From NCBI GenBank assembly GCA_964394665.1, contig CAYMYN010000004.1, forward strand, positions 248,001 through 312,000: a DNA stretch of 64,000 nucleotides, written 5' to 3'. Below the pieces are notes generated by a model, which saw nothing but the letters and a program-made list of their open reading frames with translations, was not told where the DNA came from and searched no databases. This document shows, one piece after another, positions 1 to 8,759 of the stretch (positions are counted from its first letter, which is position 1; each line of letters begins with the position of its first letter). This stretch comes from CAYMYN01 sp964394665 (GTDB lineage Bacteria > Planctomycetota > UBA1135 > GCA-002686595). The position numbers and the translations under genes were made by a program.

Positions 1-2
1 AC

Positions 3-830
3 CTCGACGAGCCCGGCCGGCGGCTCCTGGCGCGCCGGGCCCTGCGCGGCCTTTCCCCGGGGCGGCGCCGTCGTCGGCTCGTCGAGGGCCTCTCGCCCCA
101 CGCTCCGTACAGCGTGGGCCCCGAGCTCCTGGCCGCCCTCGCGCGCCGCGCGGCGCGCGCCGGCGCACCCCTGGCCGTGCACTGGGCCGAGACGCAGGCA
201 GAGGGGGAGTGGCTCGAGGGGGGCCAGGGTCCGTTCGCGGCTCTGTTCGCCCGCAGCCCACGCCGGGCGGGCCTCGACCTGCTGCAGGAGGCCGGCCTGC
301 TCGGCCCACGCACGGCGCTGATCCACGGCAATGACCCGCGCCGGGACGAACCCGCGCGCATCGCCCGGGCGGGAGCGGTGCTCGTGCACTGCCCCGGGAG
401 CCACGCCTACTTCGACCGGGATCCCTTCCCGCTCGAGGTCTACCGCCGGGCGGGGGTGTGCCTGGCCCTCGGAACCGACTCGGCGGCCAGCAACGCCGAC
501 CTCGACATGCGGCGCGAGATGTCCCTGGCGCGTCGCGCGTTCCCGGACCTCGAGCCGCGCGAGGTCTGGCGTTGGGCGACGGAGGGCGGCGCGCGGGCCC
601 TGGGGATGGGGGGCCGGATCGGCGTTCTGCGACCCGGGGCGCAGGCGGACTTCGTGGCCTTCGAGTTCCCCGGCGGCGGGGTCGCAGCACTCTGGGAGCA
701 TCTCACGGCTTCGATCCCGCCGTTGGCTGGCGTCTGGATCGGGGGCCGGCGCGCCGACGGCTCCGCCCGGGGCACGGGCCGACTCGGGAGTGCGACCCTA
801 GGGCTCGCCAGGCCTCAGGACGTGCTCTAA
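3..830 (+). CDS. Amidohydrolase, metal-dependent deaminase type (5' end missing)
   Basis: The reading frame is open from the left edge, so the N-terminus lies outside the window. The visible part is the C-terminal two thirds of a metal-dependent amidohydrolase barrel. Diagnostic motifs in order are SPHAPYSV near the start, VHWAET (metal His plus catalytic Glu), ALIHGN (metal His) and LALGTDSAASN (catalytic metal Asp). A C-terminal GVLRPGAQADFVAF strand returns to the composite beta domain. The GTDSxASN signature and the dense HCPGSH segment resemble the chlorohydrolase, aminofutalosine deaminase and SAH deaminase group, so the likely reaction is hydrolytic deamination of a purine-like or triazine-like substrate. 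The exact substrate cannot be read from the sequence. A DHH phosphoesterase and a metallophosphoesterase follow on the same strand. Confidence 0.85.
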   Translation, partial: LDEPGRRLLARRALRGLSPGRRRRRLVEGLSPHAPYSVGPELLAALARRAARAGAPLAVHWAETQAEGEWLEGGQGPFAALFARSPRRAGLDLLQEAGLLGPRTALIHGNDPRRDEPARIARAGAVLVHCPGSHAYFDRDPFPLEVYRRAGVCLALGTDSAASNADLDMRREMSLARRAFPDLEPREVWRWATEGGARALGMGGRIGVLRPGAQADFVAFEFPGGGVAALWEHLTASIPPLAGVWIGGRRADGSARGTGRLGSATLGLARPQDVL

Positions 831-967
831 GGTTCCCCAGCCGGGTGTCCGGTCCTCGGGAAGGAACCGCTTCCGTCCCCGCAACCCGACCCCGCCCGCC
901 GCGGTCCAACTCGCGCATGCCCGTCTCCCCCCGTACGAACCCACCGCGTGGAGCCTGCGAGCCCGCC

Positions 968-1939
968 ATGGAGCCGGCGCTCGAACTGCTCCGGGCGGGT
1001 CAGCGCTTCCTGCTCGTGGGCCACTCCCGCCCCGACGGGGATTGCCTGGGGGCGCAGGCGGGGTTGGCGAGCGTGCTGCGCGGTCAGGGCAAGGACGTCT
1101 GGATCCTGAACCCCGATCCGCCCGACCCCGAGTACGAGCTCCTGGCCGCGGGCGAGCGCTTCGGTGTGTTCGGCGGTGGGCCCCTGCCGGTCCACGACGT
1201 CGCGGTGATGCTCGACTTCTCCGAGCTCGGGCGCTGCGGCGAGCTGGCGCGGCCGCTGCTCGCCGCCCCTTCGCGCAAGCTCCTGATCGACCACCACGCC
1301 TTCGGCGGGACGCCCTGGTGGGACGCGGCCCTGCTCGACCCCGGCGCGGCGGCCACGGGCCTGCTCGTCTTCCGCCTGGGGCTCGCCCTGGGCGCGGAGC
1401 TCGACGCGACGGGCGCCCTGGGCATCTTCACCTCGATCGTGACGGACACCGGGTGGTTCCGTTATCCGAACACCGACGCCGAGAGCCTGTCGGTCGCCGC
1501 GCAGCTCGTCGCCCGCGGGGTGGATCCGGCGGCCGTGCACCGCTCCCTCGCGCAGCGCAAGAGTCGGCGTCACCCGCTGACCCTGGGGCGCGTGTTGTCG
1601 GGCGTCGAGTACCACGCGGGAGGGCTGCTCGCCCTGGCCGCGATCCCCTACGACCAGGACGCGGCCCTGACCGATGGGGACGCGGTGCTCGACGTGCTGC
1701 GCTCGGTCGGGACCGTCGAGGTCGCGTTGCTCCTGCGCGAGCTGGCCGACGGGAGTTGCAAGCTCTCGGCGCGCAGCAAGACGCGCTTCGACGTGGACGA
1801 ACTGGCCCGCCTGCACGGGGGCGGCGGCCACCGGCGCGCGGCCGGGGCGCGCCTGGCCGGCCCGCTCGCTCGGGCCCGGGACGAGCTCGTGGCGCAGGTG
1901 CTCGAACGCATCGAAGCCGCCGCGGAGGCCGGACGGTGA
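968..1939 (+). CDS. DHH/DHHA1 phosphoesterase, NrnA-like
   Basis: Predicted cytoplasmic Mn-dependent phosphoesterase of 323 residues, the usual size for NrnA (nanoRNase/pAp phosphatase). Motif I is GHSRPDGDCLGA at about residues 18-29. Motif II is the Asp of VAVMLDFSE near 83. The DHH triad itself is LLIDHHAF at 106-112, and TDTGWF provides the fourth metal-site Asp. The C-terminal DHHA1 domain carries GGGGHRRAAG, the substrate-binding loop. NrnA enzymes degrade 2-5 nt RNA and dephosphorylate pAp; that activity is inferred from family only. Start: ATG 968 gives the usual short N-terminus before motif I. An in-frame ATG at 917 would add 17 residues of low-complexity sequence. The stop overlaps the GTG start of the next gene (GTGA), indicating coupling. 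Confidence 0.88.
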   Translation: MEPALELLRAGQRFLLVGHSRPDGDCLGAQAGLASVLRGQGKDVWILNPDPPDPEYELLAAGERFGVFGGGPLPVHDVAVMLDFSELGRCGELARPLLAAPSRKLLIDHHAFGGTPWWDAALLDPGAAATGLLVFRLGLALGAELDATGALGIFTSIVTDTGWFRYPNTDAESLSVAAQLVARGVDPAAVHRSLAQRKSRRHPLTLGRVLSGVEYHAGGLLALAAIPYDQDAALTDGDAVLDVLRSVGTVEVALLLRELADGSCKLSARSKTRFDVDELARLHGGGGHRRAAGARLAGPLARARDELVAQVLERIEAAAEAGR

Positions 1940-2697
1940 AGGTCGCGATCATCTCCGACCTGCACTCGAATCGTGAGGCGCTGGAGGCGGTCTTCCAGCA
2001 CATCCGCGAGGGCGGCGTGCAGACGATCTACTGCCTGGGGGACGTCGTCGGCTACGGACCCGATCCGGAGTTCTGCGTCGACCTGGTGCGCGGCCACGCC
2101 GCCCTGTGCCTGCTCGGGAACCACGACGAAGCGCTCTTCGGCGACGCCTCGGACTTCAACCCCCACGCCCGCGGCGCGATCGAGTACACCCGGCGGCGCA
2201 TGCGGCCCCGGTGGTGGTCGGGCAGCGAGGTGAAGGCGCGTTGGCGCTGGTTGGAGAGCCTGCCGGCGACCCACCGCGAAGGGCGCTTCCTGTTCGTGCA
2301 CGGCTCGCCGCGCGATCCGGTGCGCGAGTACGTGCTCTCCACCGACGGCTTCCTGAACCCCGACAAGCTGCGGGCCGTGTTCGATTCCTTCGACGGCATC
2401 GCCATCGGTGGCCACACGCACCACCCCGGGATGCACGACGAGAGCCTGTGCTTCCACGGCCTCGATGGGGAGGCCTCGTGCCGCATGGAGTTGCCGCCCG
2501 AGGGCAAGTTCTTCATCAACGTCGGCAGCGTCGGCCAGCCGCGCGACGGGGACAACCGCGCCTGCTACGCGGTGCTGGAGGACCGCAGCGTGACCTGGCA
2601 CCGCGTGCCCTACGACTACCGCCGCACGATGCAGAGAATCCTCGACACGGGCGAGCTCTCCGAGGTCCTCGCGCGCCGGCTGGCGATCGGCAAATGA
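1936..2697 (+). CDS. Calcineurin-like metallophosphoesterase (YfcE/MJ0936-like)
   Basis: A 253-residue cytoplasmic phosphoesterase with a complete dinuclear metal site: DLHSN (residues 8-12), GDVVGYGPDP (about 35-44), GNHDEALF (about 61-68), HGSPRDP and GHTHHPG, then a terminal INVGSVGQPRDGD strand. The GDVVGYGP form is typical of small bacterial phosphoesterases related to YfcE and to a predicted diadenosine tetraphosphatase/protein phosphatase group; the physiological substrate is unknown. The start is GTG 1936, chosen because it gives MKVAIISDLHSN, the canonical family N-terminus, and overlaps the upstream stop by four bases (GTGA). It is very probably co-transcribed with the DHH phosphoesterase, suggesting a shared role in nucleotide or RNA turnover. 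Confidence 0.88.
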   Translation: MKVAIISDLHSNREALEAVFQHIREGGVQTIYCLGDVVGYGPDPEFCVDLVRGHAALCLLGNHDEALFGDASDFNPHARGAIEYTRRRMRPRWWSGSEVKARWRWLESLPATHREGRFLFVHGSPRDPVREYVLSTDGFLNPDKLRAVFDSFDGIAIGGHTHHPGMHDESLCFHGLDGEASCRMELPPEGKFFINVGSVGQPRDGDNRACYAVLEDRSVTWHRVPYDYRRTMQRILDTGELSEVLARRLAIGK

Positions 2698-2720
2698 TGC
2701 CCCTGCCGGCGTCGCGCGAG

Positions 2721-2738
2721 CGCGAGCAGGAGCTCGCG
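2721..2738. terminator. Short hairpin between convergent genes
   Basis: A perfect 7-bp stem (CGCGAGC / GCTCGCG) with an AGGA loop lies in the 46-base gap between the metallophosphoesterase and the proline dehydrogenase, whose 3' ends face each other. There is no T tract. It could act as a bidirectional terminator or simply be chance in GC-rich DNA. Confidence 0.35.
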
Positions 2739-2743
2739 GCCGC

Positions 2744-3640
2744 TCAACGCCCCAGACGCAGCGCGTTGCGCACGACGGCGCGGAAGAGCTCGGGGTTCTT
2801 CTGCATGCGCCGCAGGCTGTACGCGCGCCACTCGGGGCCGTAGGGCACGTAGACGCGCACCGGGTGACCGGCGGTCCGCAGTCGCTCCCACAGCGGCTCG
2901 ACGACGCCGAGCAGCACCTGGAACTCGTAACGCTCCGTTCCGGCCCCGTGTTCGCGCAGCAGGGCCGCGAGGCGCGTCGCCAGCTCCCCGTCGTGGGTCG
3001 CCAGGCAGACCCGGGCCCCGCGCCGCAGGAGGGCGTCGGTGCAGGTGACGTACGCGTCGCGGATGGGCTCGGGAGTCGTGTGCGCGATGGCCGGGGGTTC
3101 GAGATAGACGCCCTTGACCATGCGCACGTCGAGCGGACCCGGGGCCAGGGCGGCGATGTCGGCGGGCGTGCGCAGGAGGCGCGACTGCAGCACGATCCCG
3201 ACGTTGTCGAACTCGCGTCGCAACCCCTCGAACACGCGCAGCGTCCCGTCGGTGGTGGGGTGGTCCTCCATCTCCACGCGCATCAGGAGCCCGAGCTCCT
3301 GGCAGCGCCGCGCGACGCGCGCGTAGAGCTCCGCGCAGAGGGCCTCGGAGAGCTTGAGTCCGAAGTGCGTGGGCTTGACCGAGACGTAGGCGTCGAGCCC
3401 GGCCGCCTTCAGCGCCTCGGCGGCGTCGAGGTAGCTCGCGCAGGCGGCCCGCGCCTCGGCCTCGTCGCGCGCGAACTCGCCCAACACGTCGAGGATCCCG
3501 GGGTACCCGCGCGCGCGCAGGGACTCGAGGCGCGCCAACGCCTGCTCCAGGGTCTCGCCCGCGATGTAGCGATCCGCCAGGCGGCGCATCAGGGGGCGCG
3601 GGACGTAGGGCAGGGTGGCGAGGAGCGCCTTGTGGAACAT
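2744..3640 (-). CDS. Proline dehydrogenase (monofunctional)
   Basis: A 298-residue FAD-dependent proline dehydrogenase that would oxidise L-proline to delta-1-pyrroline-5-carboxylate, the first step of proline catabolism. The length matches the monofunctional bacterial enzymes (PutB type) rather than bifunctional PutA. Family features visible are the barrel strands VSVKPTHFGL, LMRVEMEDHPTTD, VRMVKGVYLEP and VCLATHDGEL. The C-terminal VYVPYGPEWRAYSLRRMQ contains the two arginines that bind the proline carboxylate. No P5C dehydrogenase is adjacent; the aldehyde dehydrogenase at 24328-25875 is of another type. ATG 3640 follows a TAGAAT hexamer by 39 bases, so the gene probably has its own promoter. 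Its 3' end faces the metallophosphoesterase gene. Confidence 0.92.
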   Translation of the reverse strand: MFHKALLATLPYVPRPLMRRLADRYIAGETLEQALARLESLRARGYPGILDVLGEFARDEAEARAACASYLDAAEALKAAGLDAYVSVKPTHFGLKLSEALCAELYARVARRCQELGLLMRVEMEDHPTTDGTLRVFEGLRREFDNVGIVLQSRLLRTPADIAALAPGPLDVRMVKGVYLEPPAIAHTTPEPIRDAYVTCTDALLRRGARVCLATHDGELATRLAALLREHGAGTERYEFQVLLGVVEPLWERLRTAGHPVRVYVPYGPEWRAYSLRRMQKNPELFRAVVRNALRLGR

Positions 3641-3679
3641 GGGGGCCGGCCGGCGTTGGGGAGGATGGACGCGGGCGGG

Positions 3680-3685
3680 ATTCTA
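3680..3685 (-). promoter_or_regulatory. Putative -10 element of proline dehydrogenase
   Basis: TAGAAT on the minus strand, 39 bases before ATG 3640, stands out in very GC-rich surroundings and matches TANNNT. I see no convincing -35 hexamer 16-18 bases further upstream. Confidence 0.4.
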
Positions 3686-3755
3686 GCGCTGCCCCCGGGT
3701 CGACCGAAGGCGGGCCGAGACGCCGTCGTGACTCGCGCCCGGGTGCAGCGACTGC

Positions 3756-3761
3756 TAGGCT
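3756..3761 (+). promoter_or_regulatory. Putative -10 element of the cutA operon
   Basis: TAGGCT on the plus strand, 56 bases before the cutA ATG, fits the TANNNT pattern seen before many genes here. No clear -35 box is visible. Confidence 0.35.
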
Positions 3762-3817
3762 CCGCCCGAGGCCAGCGGCCGCGGGGAGGGCGCCGCGCGC
3801 GACCAGATCCAGGAACC

Positions 3818-4174
3818 ATGGACGGCGGACTCCGACCCGAAGCGGCGCGCGTGGTGCTCGTCACCGCGCCGGACGCGCAGGTGGCCCGCGCCCTGGCGCG
3901 CCGGATGGTGGAGCTGCGCCTCGCCGCGTGCGTCAACCTCGTGCCGATCGCGTCGAGCATCTACCGCTGGCAGGGTCGCATCGAGGAGGAACCGGAGGTG
4001 CTCCTGCTGACCAAGACCACCGCCGGGCGCCTGGAGGAGCTCGAGCGTTTCCTGGCCCGCGAGCACCCCGCCGAGGTCCCCGAGTGCGTCGCCCTACGCC
4101 CCTCGGAGGTCGAGGGCCGTTATCTCGCCTGGCTGACCGCGAGCTGCACCGCCGATGCGCCGGACGCTCCCTGA
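3818..4174 (+). CDS. cutA: Divalent-cation tolerance protein CutA
   Basis: A 118-residue protein of the CutA1 family, small trimeric proteins with a ferredoxin-like fold found in all domains. Diagnostic features are VLVTAPDAQVARALARRMVE, the LAACVNLVP segment (family: LAACVNI.P), SSIYRWQGRIEEEPEVLLL (family: S.Y.W.G.i....E..ll.KT), and a C-terminal HPAEVPECVALRP (family: HPYEVPEI...). In E. coli, mutation of the locus alters copper tolerance, but the biochemical role remains unclear. ATG 3818 is preceded by an AGGAAC ribosome-binding-like stretch. The 3' end overlaps the next gene, a sulfatase-like lipoprotein, by 20 bases. Confidence 0.93.
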   Translation: MDGGLRPEAARVVLVTAPDAQVARALARRMVELRLAACVNLVPIASSIYRWQGRIEEEPEVLLLTKTTAGRLEELERFLAREHPAEVPECVALRPSEVEGRYLAWLTASCTADAPDAP

Positions 4175-5540
4175 CCCCGGCCGCCGCGGCGTGGGACCCG
4201 GGCCGGCCCGGGGACTCCTGGCCGCGCTCCTCGCGGTCGCGCTGTGCGCGCCGGGTTGTTCCCGTCCGCGTCCCGGCGTCCCGCCCACGAACCTGCTGCT
4301 GATCACCTTCGAGGGCCTGCGCTCCGACCACTGCTCGGCCCTGCAGTATCCGCGGCCCACGACCTTCGTGGAGGTCGTCGGCGACGAACCCCGCGCCCAC
4401 GACCTCGACCTGATCGCGGAGACCGGGGTGGCCTTCGCCAACGCCTTCGCGCCGAGCGCCGCGCCCTGGGTCTCCCTGGCGGCGCTGCACACCGGCCGCT
4501 CGCGGGTCGACCGGGTGCTCTCCGATGGGGTGGGAACCCTGGACGAGGACCACGCGACCCTCGCCGAGCGCCTTGCGGCCTCCGGGTTCGACACGGCCGC
4601 CTTCACCCTGGCCTCGGTGCCGGTCCGCGGCACGGGCCTCGAACGCGGCTTCGCGGTCCTCGAGGAACACGCGGCGCCGATCGAGCTGCTGCGCGGCGTC
4701 GCGGCCTGGCTGTACGAGGTGCGCGACGAGGACCGGCCGCACTTCCTGTGGTTGCACCTGGGCGAGACGGCCTGGCCCTGGACCTGGGACCCATTGCCGG
4801 GCAGTCGCGGTCGGCTCGACTTCCGAGGACTGTTCGTCGATGCGGAGCGCGACGCGCCCCTCGAACTCGAGCCCGAGCTCCTGGGCGCCCTGGCGCGCGG
4901 CGAACGGCGCCTCTCGGCCGCGGAGCGCCGCGCCTTCGTCGCCGCCTACGACGGCCAGGTGGCGCGCTCCAACGTGCTGATGCGCGAGTTCCTCGAGTAC
5001 TACAAGCACCTGTGGAGCGACACCCTGGTGGTCGTCGCGGGCGCGAACGGCATGGAGCTGGGCGAGCGCGGCCACTTCGGATCCCAGGGCAGCCTGCACG
5101 ACGGCGGCCTGCGCGTCCCGCTCCTGCTGCGCCATCCCGCCAGCCTCACCGGCCGGCGGATCCTGGCCGAGGTCGTCGAACTCGCCGACGTCGCTCCGAC
5201 GGTGCTCGATTGGTTCGAGCACGAGGTCCCGGGCGAGCTCGGCGGCCGCAGCCTGCTGCCCCTGCTCGACAGCTACGTGCGCCGCCCCTTCGACTCGCGT
5301 CCGGCGATCGCCTGGCGCGCGGACGGCGCGCGCTCGTTGCGCGACGATCGCTGGCGACTGCTGCTGAAGCCGGGCGGCGGAGCCCCTGCGGCGGCCGCTC
5401 CCGCCGAGTGGCCGGCGGTCGGGCCCGTGGAGCTCTACGACCTGCACCGCGATCCCCGCGCGCTGCGCGACGTGTCCGTGCTCTATCCGGCGGTGGTCGA
5501 CGCGTTGCGCGGAGCGCTCGGAGGGGACGGGGCTCCGTGA
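4155..5540 (+). CDS. Sulfatase-fold lipoprotein lacking the formylglycine site
   Basis: A 461-residue protein with the alkaline-phosphatase/sulfatase fold. The N-terminus has an arginine-rich start, a hydrophobic stretch and a lipobox-like ending (LCAPGC, Cys about 35), so it is probably an exported lipoprotein. Sulfatase landmarks are present but altered. The first metal loop reads LITFEGLRSDHC, where the family has an Asp before the GLR turn. At residues 99-114 the segment APSAAPWVSLAALHTGR aligns with C/S-x-P-S-R-x-x-x-LTG, but the residue converted to formylglycine is not Cys or Ser and no PSR triplet follows. GHFGSQGS and HDGGLRVPLL near residue 310-325 match the C-terminal core. It may be inactive as a sulfatase or be a related phosphoryl-transfer enzyme. 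It overlaps cutA and is followed by a GTGA-coupled membrane protein. Confidence 0.75.
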   Translation: MRRTLPDPGRRGVGPGPARGLLAALLAVALCAPGCSRPRPGVPPTNLLLITFEGLRSDHCSALQYPRPTTFVEVVGDEPRAHDLDLIAETGVAFANAFAPSAAPWVSLAALHTGRSRVDRVLSDGVGTLDEDHATLAERLAASGFDTAAFTLASVPVRGTGLERGFAVLEEHAAPIELLRGVAAWLYEVRDEDRPHFLWLHLGETAWPWTWDPLPGSRGRLDFRGLFVDAERDAPLELEPELLGALARGERRLSAAERRAFVAAYDGQVARSNVLMREFLEYYKHLWSDTLVVVAGANGMELGERGHFGSQGSLHDGGLRVPLLLRHPASLTGRRILAEVVELADVAPTVLDWFEHEVPGELGGRSLLPLLDSYVRRPFDSRPAIAWRADGARSLRDDRWRLLLKPGGGAPAAAAPAEWPAVGPVELYDLHRDPRALRDVSVLYPAVVDALRGALGGDGAP

Positions 5541-7666
5541 GCGCCGCGCGCGGGATCTCCGCGACGCCCCTGGCCCTGGCGTTGGCGGCCGCGGCCTGGG
5601 CCTCGGCCGCGCTCCACGCTTTCGGCGCGTCGCCCGCCTGGGCCGCCGCGGCCGCGGTCCCGCCCGTGTTGCTCGGGCCGGGGCTCGCGCTGATCGCGCG
5701 CTGGTCGGCGGTCGAACCGTCGCCCTGGAAGCTGGGCCTGGCGGCCTGGATCCTCTCGCCACCGTCGTTCGCCGCGCTGTGGGGGGCGGCGCGGGCGTTC
5801 CTCGGCCCCGACGCGGCCACGCCGGCCGCGCTCGCGCTGGTGGGCCTCGCCCAGGTCGCGGTCCTCGGCGTGCGCATGGGCGCCGAGCCGGGGGGGCGGG
5901 CGGTGCAGGTGGCCGCGGCCCTGGGGGCGTCCTTGGGCGTGGGGGTGCTCGCGGCCTACCGCGCGGCGCCGATCCTGGCGCTGTGGGGGGATGGGCTGTG
6001 GTGGGCGGGGGCCGCGCGGGAGTTCCTGGTGCCCGGAGCGCTCGAGGATCCCTGGCTCGCGGGGACGCCGCTGCGCCAGGCGTGGGGGCCCGCGCTGTTG
6101 CTCGCGGCGGTCTCGAGAGCCCTGGTGATGGAGCCCACCGCGGCCCTGGCTCTGCTCGCGGCCTGGCCGATCGTGGCCCTTCCGTTGGCGCTGACCTTCG
6201 CCGCCGCGCCACTGTGGGGGGAGCCGCGACGGGTGGCGTCGGGCGCCGTCCTGGCCCTCGTGGGCGGCGCGGCCGGGACGGGGTTGTGGAGCCTCCTCCG
6301 GGGGGGGCCGTCGCGCGCCGTGGACGGCTTCGGGCCCTTCGCGCGGTCGCTGGTCGGAGCGCCCCACGATGGACCCCAGGGGTTGGCATTGGCGCCCCTC
6401 GCGCCGGCCTGGATTCCCGGCGCGGCCTCGGCGGCCTGGGCCCTGGCGGCCCTCACGCTGCTCTGCGGCGTGCACGCCCTGCGCCACGGCCGGCGGCCCT
6501 GGGTCGGCCTGCTGGGTCTGTCCCTGGGGTTCCTCCTCCTGCTCGACCCGGCCCTGGGGCTGGCCCTCGCCCTCGCGCTGCCCGTCGCCGCGGTGGCCGC
6601 GCCGGGAGCCCCCGGCGTCCGCCCGCGGGTCCCGCCGATCGTGCTCGCCTGGGTCGGGATCTGGGCCCTGCTCCAGCGCGACGCCGTGTGGCGCGGGGCG
6701 GAGGGGGTGGCCCTGGGCGCCCCCGACCCGGGGTTGGTCGGCGCGGGCCTGGGGCTCCTGGCCTTGGCCGCGCTGCCGCTCGCGCTCCCGGCGCAGGGTG
6801 CACCGGTCGCGACGGCGGGCCGGGCGACGATCCGCGTCCTCCTGCTCGCCTGCGCGGTCGCGGGCGCGGGCGTCGCCCTGCTCGGCGCGGATCGCGCCCT
6901 GGTCGGCGGCCCCGCGGGCGGGTCGGGATCCGCCGCCCTGCTGGCGCAGATGGCCCTCGGGATCCTGGCCGGGGGAGGCCTGCTCGACGCCCTGGCGCGG
7001 CGCGGCTGGCGACGGTGGAGCGCGATCCCGATCGCCCTGGCGCTCGCCGTGGGCCTGGGCGTGTCGACGGCGCGCTGCGCCCGCTCCCTGGCGCAGGCCC
7101 AGGCCTTGGATGCGGCGGCGACGGTCGAGGCCCTGGCCCTCGAGGCGCCCGACGCGGGAGGTCCCGTGGGCCGGCTCTGGTCGGAGGGCGAGCAGCCGGT
7201 GGATCCCGCGTCCTGGGCGCGCGAGCGCGCCCTCATGTGGGGTCGACTCGCCGCGCTCGCGGACTCGATCGAGCCTCCGCCGGTGCTGATCCTGGGCGAG
7301 TCGCAGGAGGTCCAGCGCCTGCGCCATGCCCCGGTGCCGCACCCCGCCCCCCTGCGGGCGGGCATCCCGCTGTGGACCGATCGCAGCGTGCCCCACACCC
7401 GCGAACATCCTCGCCACACCCCCCGGGTCCAGGCCGTGCGCGAGCTCTACGAACAACGCACCGCCCTCGGCCGCGAGTTGCTCGCCGAGCTCTCGGAGCT
7501 CGACCGCAGCGCGGTGCTGTGGGTCGATCCCGCCGATCGGCAGCGCTCGCCGGACATCGAGCAACGCCTGCACCGCCTGGGATTCCGGCCGCTGATCCAG
7601 GTCGGCGGCGTGACCCTGCACCGCTGGACCCCGCCCGCCGCCCTGGCCGAGGGGCGCGCCCGCTGA
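5537..7666 (+). CDS. Large polytopic membrane protein, function unknown
   Basis: A 709-residue integral membrane protein, very rich in Ala, Leu and Gly. The first 520 residues or so hold roughly ten to twelve hydrophobic segments. The last ~190 residues are soluble and include PVLILGESQEVQRLRHAPVP and a terminal IEQRLHRLGFRPLIQVGGVTLHRW. That layout (multi-helix membrane part followed by a soluble C-terminal domain) resembles GT-C glycosyltransferases and uncharacterised mannosyltransferase-like proteins, but I see no decisive Asp motif in the first loop. Function is therefore left open. The GTG start at 5537 overlaps the sulfatase-like stop (GTGA), so the two are translationally coupled and may act together at the membrane. 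Confidence 0.65.
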   Translation: MSAARGISATPLALALAAAAWASAALHAFGASPAWAAAAAVPPVLLGPGLALIARWSAVEPSPWKLGLAAWILSPPSFAALWGAARAFLGPDAATPAALALVGLAQVAVLGVRMGAEPGGRAVQVAAALGASLGVGVLAAYRAAPILALWGDGLWWAGAAREFLVPGALEDPWLAGTPLRQAWGPALLLAAVSRALVMEPTAALALLAAWPIVALPLALTFAAAPLWGEPRRVASGAVLALVGGAAGTGLWSLLRGGPSRAVDGFGPFARSLVGAPHDGPQGLALAPLAPAWIPGAASAAWALAALTLLCGVHALRHGRRPWVGLLGLSLGFLLLLDPALGLALALALPVAAVAAPGAPGVRPRVPPIVLAWVGIWALLQRDAVWRGAEGVALGAPDPGLVGAGLGLLALAALPLALPAQGAPVATAGRATIRVLLLACAVAGAGVALLGADRALVGGPAGGSGSAALLAQMALGILAGGGLLDALARRGWRRWSAIPIALALAVGLGVSTARCARSLAQAQALDAAATVEALALEAPDAGGPVGRLWSEGEQPVDPASWARERALMWGRLAALADSIEPPPVLILGESQEVQRLRHAPVPHPAPLRAGIPLWTDRSVPHTREHPRHTPRVQAVRELYEQRTALGRELLAELSELDRSAVLWVDPADRQRSPDIEQRLHRLGFRPLIQVGGVTLHRWTPPAALAEGRAR

Positions 7667-7758
7667 CAGGCCCGGGGGCGGGACGGGGTCGCCGGCCCGG
7701 GGGCGAGTCGGGCATCGGGACTCCGGTCGGATGGCCGCGCGGCCGATGCGGAGGGGTG

Positions 7759-8589
7759 ATGCGCCCGGCCCGCTCCGCCCCCGATCCGCCCGTTCCGCGC
7801 CTGGCCTGGGGCTGGGCCCTGGTCGCGCTCGTCGGGCTCCCGTTCGCGGGCCAGGGGCCCGAGGACCCGGGACCGCCGGTCCCGCGGCCGGACACGCCCA
7901 TCGAGGCGCGCATCGAGCACTTCGCGCTCGAGCTCCCCACCCGCGACGGGTATCTGGTGCAGGGCGTCCTGCGCTGGATCGCCCGCCGCGAGGGCGATGG
8001 GATCCAGCTCGAGTGGGAGCTCGACTTCCCCGGCGAGGAGCTGCGCGTGCTCACGCTCGAGGCCCTCGGTCCCGGCGGCGATCGGCTGGTGTGGCGCGAG
8101 CTGCGCGCGGGTGCCGGCCGCTCCCTGCTGGTCGAGTGGGCCTCGAACGACCCCGTGCTCCACCTGCGCGAGTGGGCACGGGACGGCTCGTCCCGCGAGA
8201 CCCGGCGCCCTTCGCGCGGGGCGGTCCTGCCGCTGTCGTTGCTCGAGTTGTGCCGCGAGGGTCGTTTGGCGCAGGGCGTCTTCGAGGTCCTGGATCCCAC
8301 GTCCCGAGGGCTGAGCGCGCTCGAGCTCTCGACCGGTTACGAGCTGGCCCAGGAGCCCGGCGCGGAAGCCCGTCGCTGGGTCGAGCTGCGCCGCGCGGAC
8401 GGAACGCTCGCGGGGCGGTATCGTTTCCGGCGCGCCGAACTCCTCGACTTCGAGTGGCAGGAGGGCGGGCTGCGCGGCCGGCGCATCGGGGCCGACGAGT
8501 ACGAGCGCCTGCGCTCCCAGCGCCCCGGCCCGATCCGCTTCGCCGCCGATCCCGAGCCCGATCCGGGCGACCGCGCGGGCGATTCCTAG
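7759..8589 (+). CDS. Exported protein of unknown function
   Basis: I do not recognise this 276-residue protein. The N-terminus (MRPARSA then a hydrophobic run LAWGWALVALVGLPFAGQG) looks like a Sec signal peptide, followed by a proline-rich linker and a mostly beta-type body. There are no cysteines suggesting a redox or metal role apart from one in LLELCREG. The body contains alternating charged/hydrophobic strands (GYLVQGVLRWIARREG, IQLEWELDFPGEE) and a terminal acidic tail. ATG 7759 is preceded by GGAGGGG, a good ribosome-binding site, which decides the start. It lies 92 bases after the polytopic membrane protein on the same strand and could belong to the same transcription unit. Confidence 0.6.
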   Translation: MRPARSAPDPPVPRLAWGWALVALVGLPFAGQGPEDPGPPVPRPDTPIEARIEHFALELPTRDGYLVQGVLRWIARREGDGIQLEWELDFPGEELRVLTLEALGPGGDRLVWRELRAGAGRSLLVEWASNDPVLHLREWARDGSSRETRRPSRGAVLPLSLLELCREGRLAQGVFEVLDPTSRGLSALELSTGYELAQEPGAEARRWVELRRADGTLAGRYRFRRAELLDFEWQEGGLRGRRIGADEYERLRSQRPGPIRFAADPEPDPGDRAGDS

Positions 8590-8703
8590 GGCGAACCCGG
8601 CACCCCGCCGGCCCGTGCGTCAGGGAACCGTGAAAGCCCCGCCCCCGGTGCGGGTCCGCGCGCGAAAACCGACCCAGCCGGGGGCCTGCGCCGGGGCGGG
8701 AGC

Positions 8704-8709
8704 TACCCT
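8704..8709 (+). promoter_or_regulatory. Putative -10 element of the efflux operon
   Basis: TACCCT, 50 bases before ATG 8760, matches the TANNNT pattern seen before other genes here. The 170-base gap 8590-8759 holds nothing else that I can recognise. Confidence 0.35.
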
Positions 8710-8759
8710 GGTCGCCCCGGTCGTCCCGGCGCACCGCAGGTCCCCGGTCCCAGCCGCCC

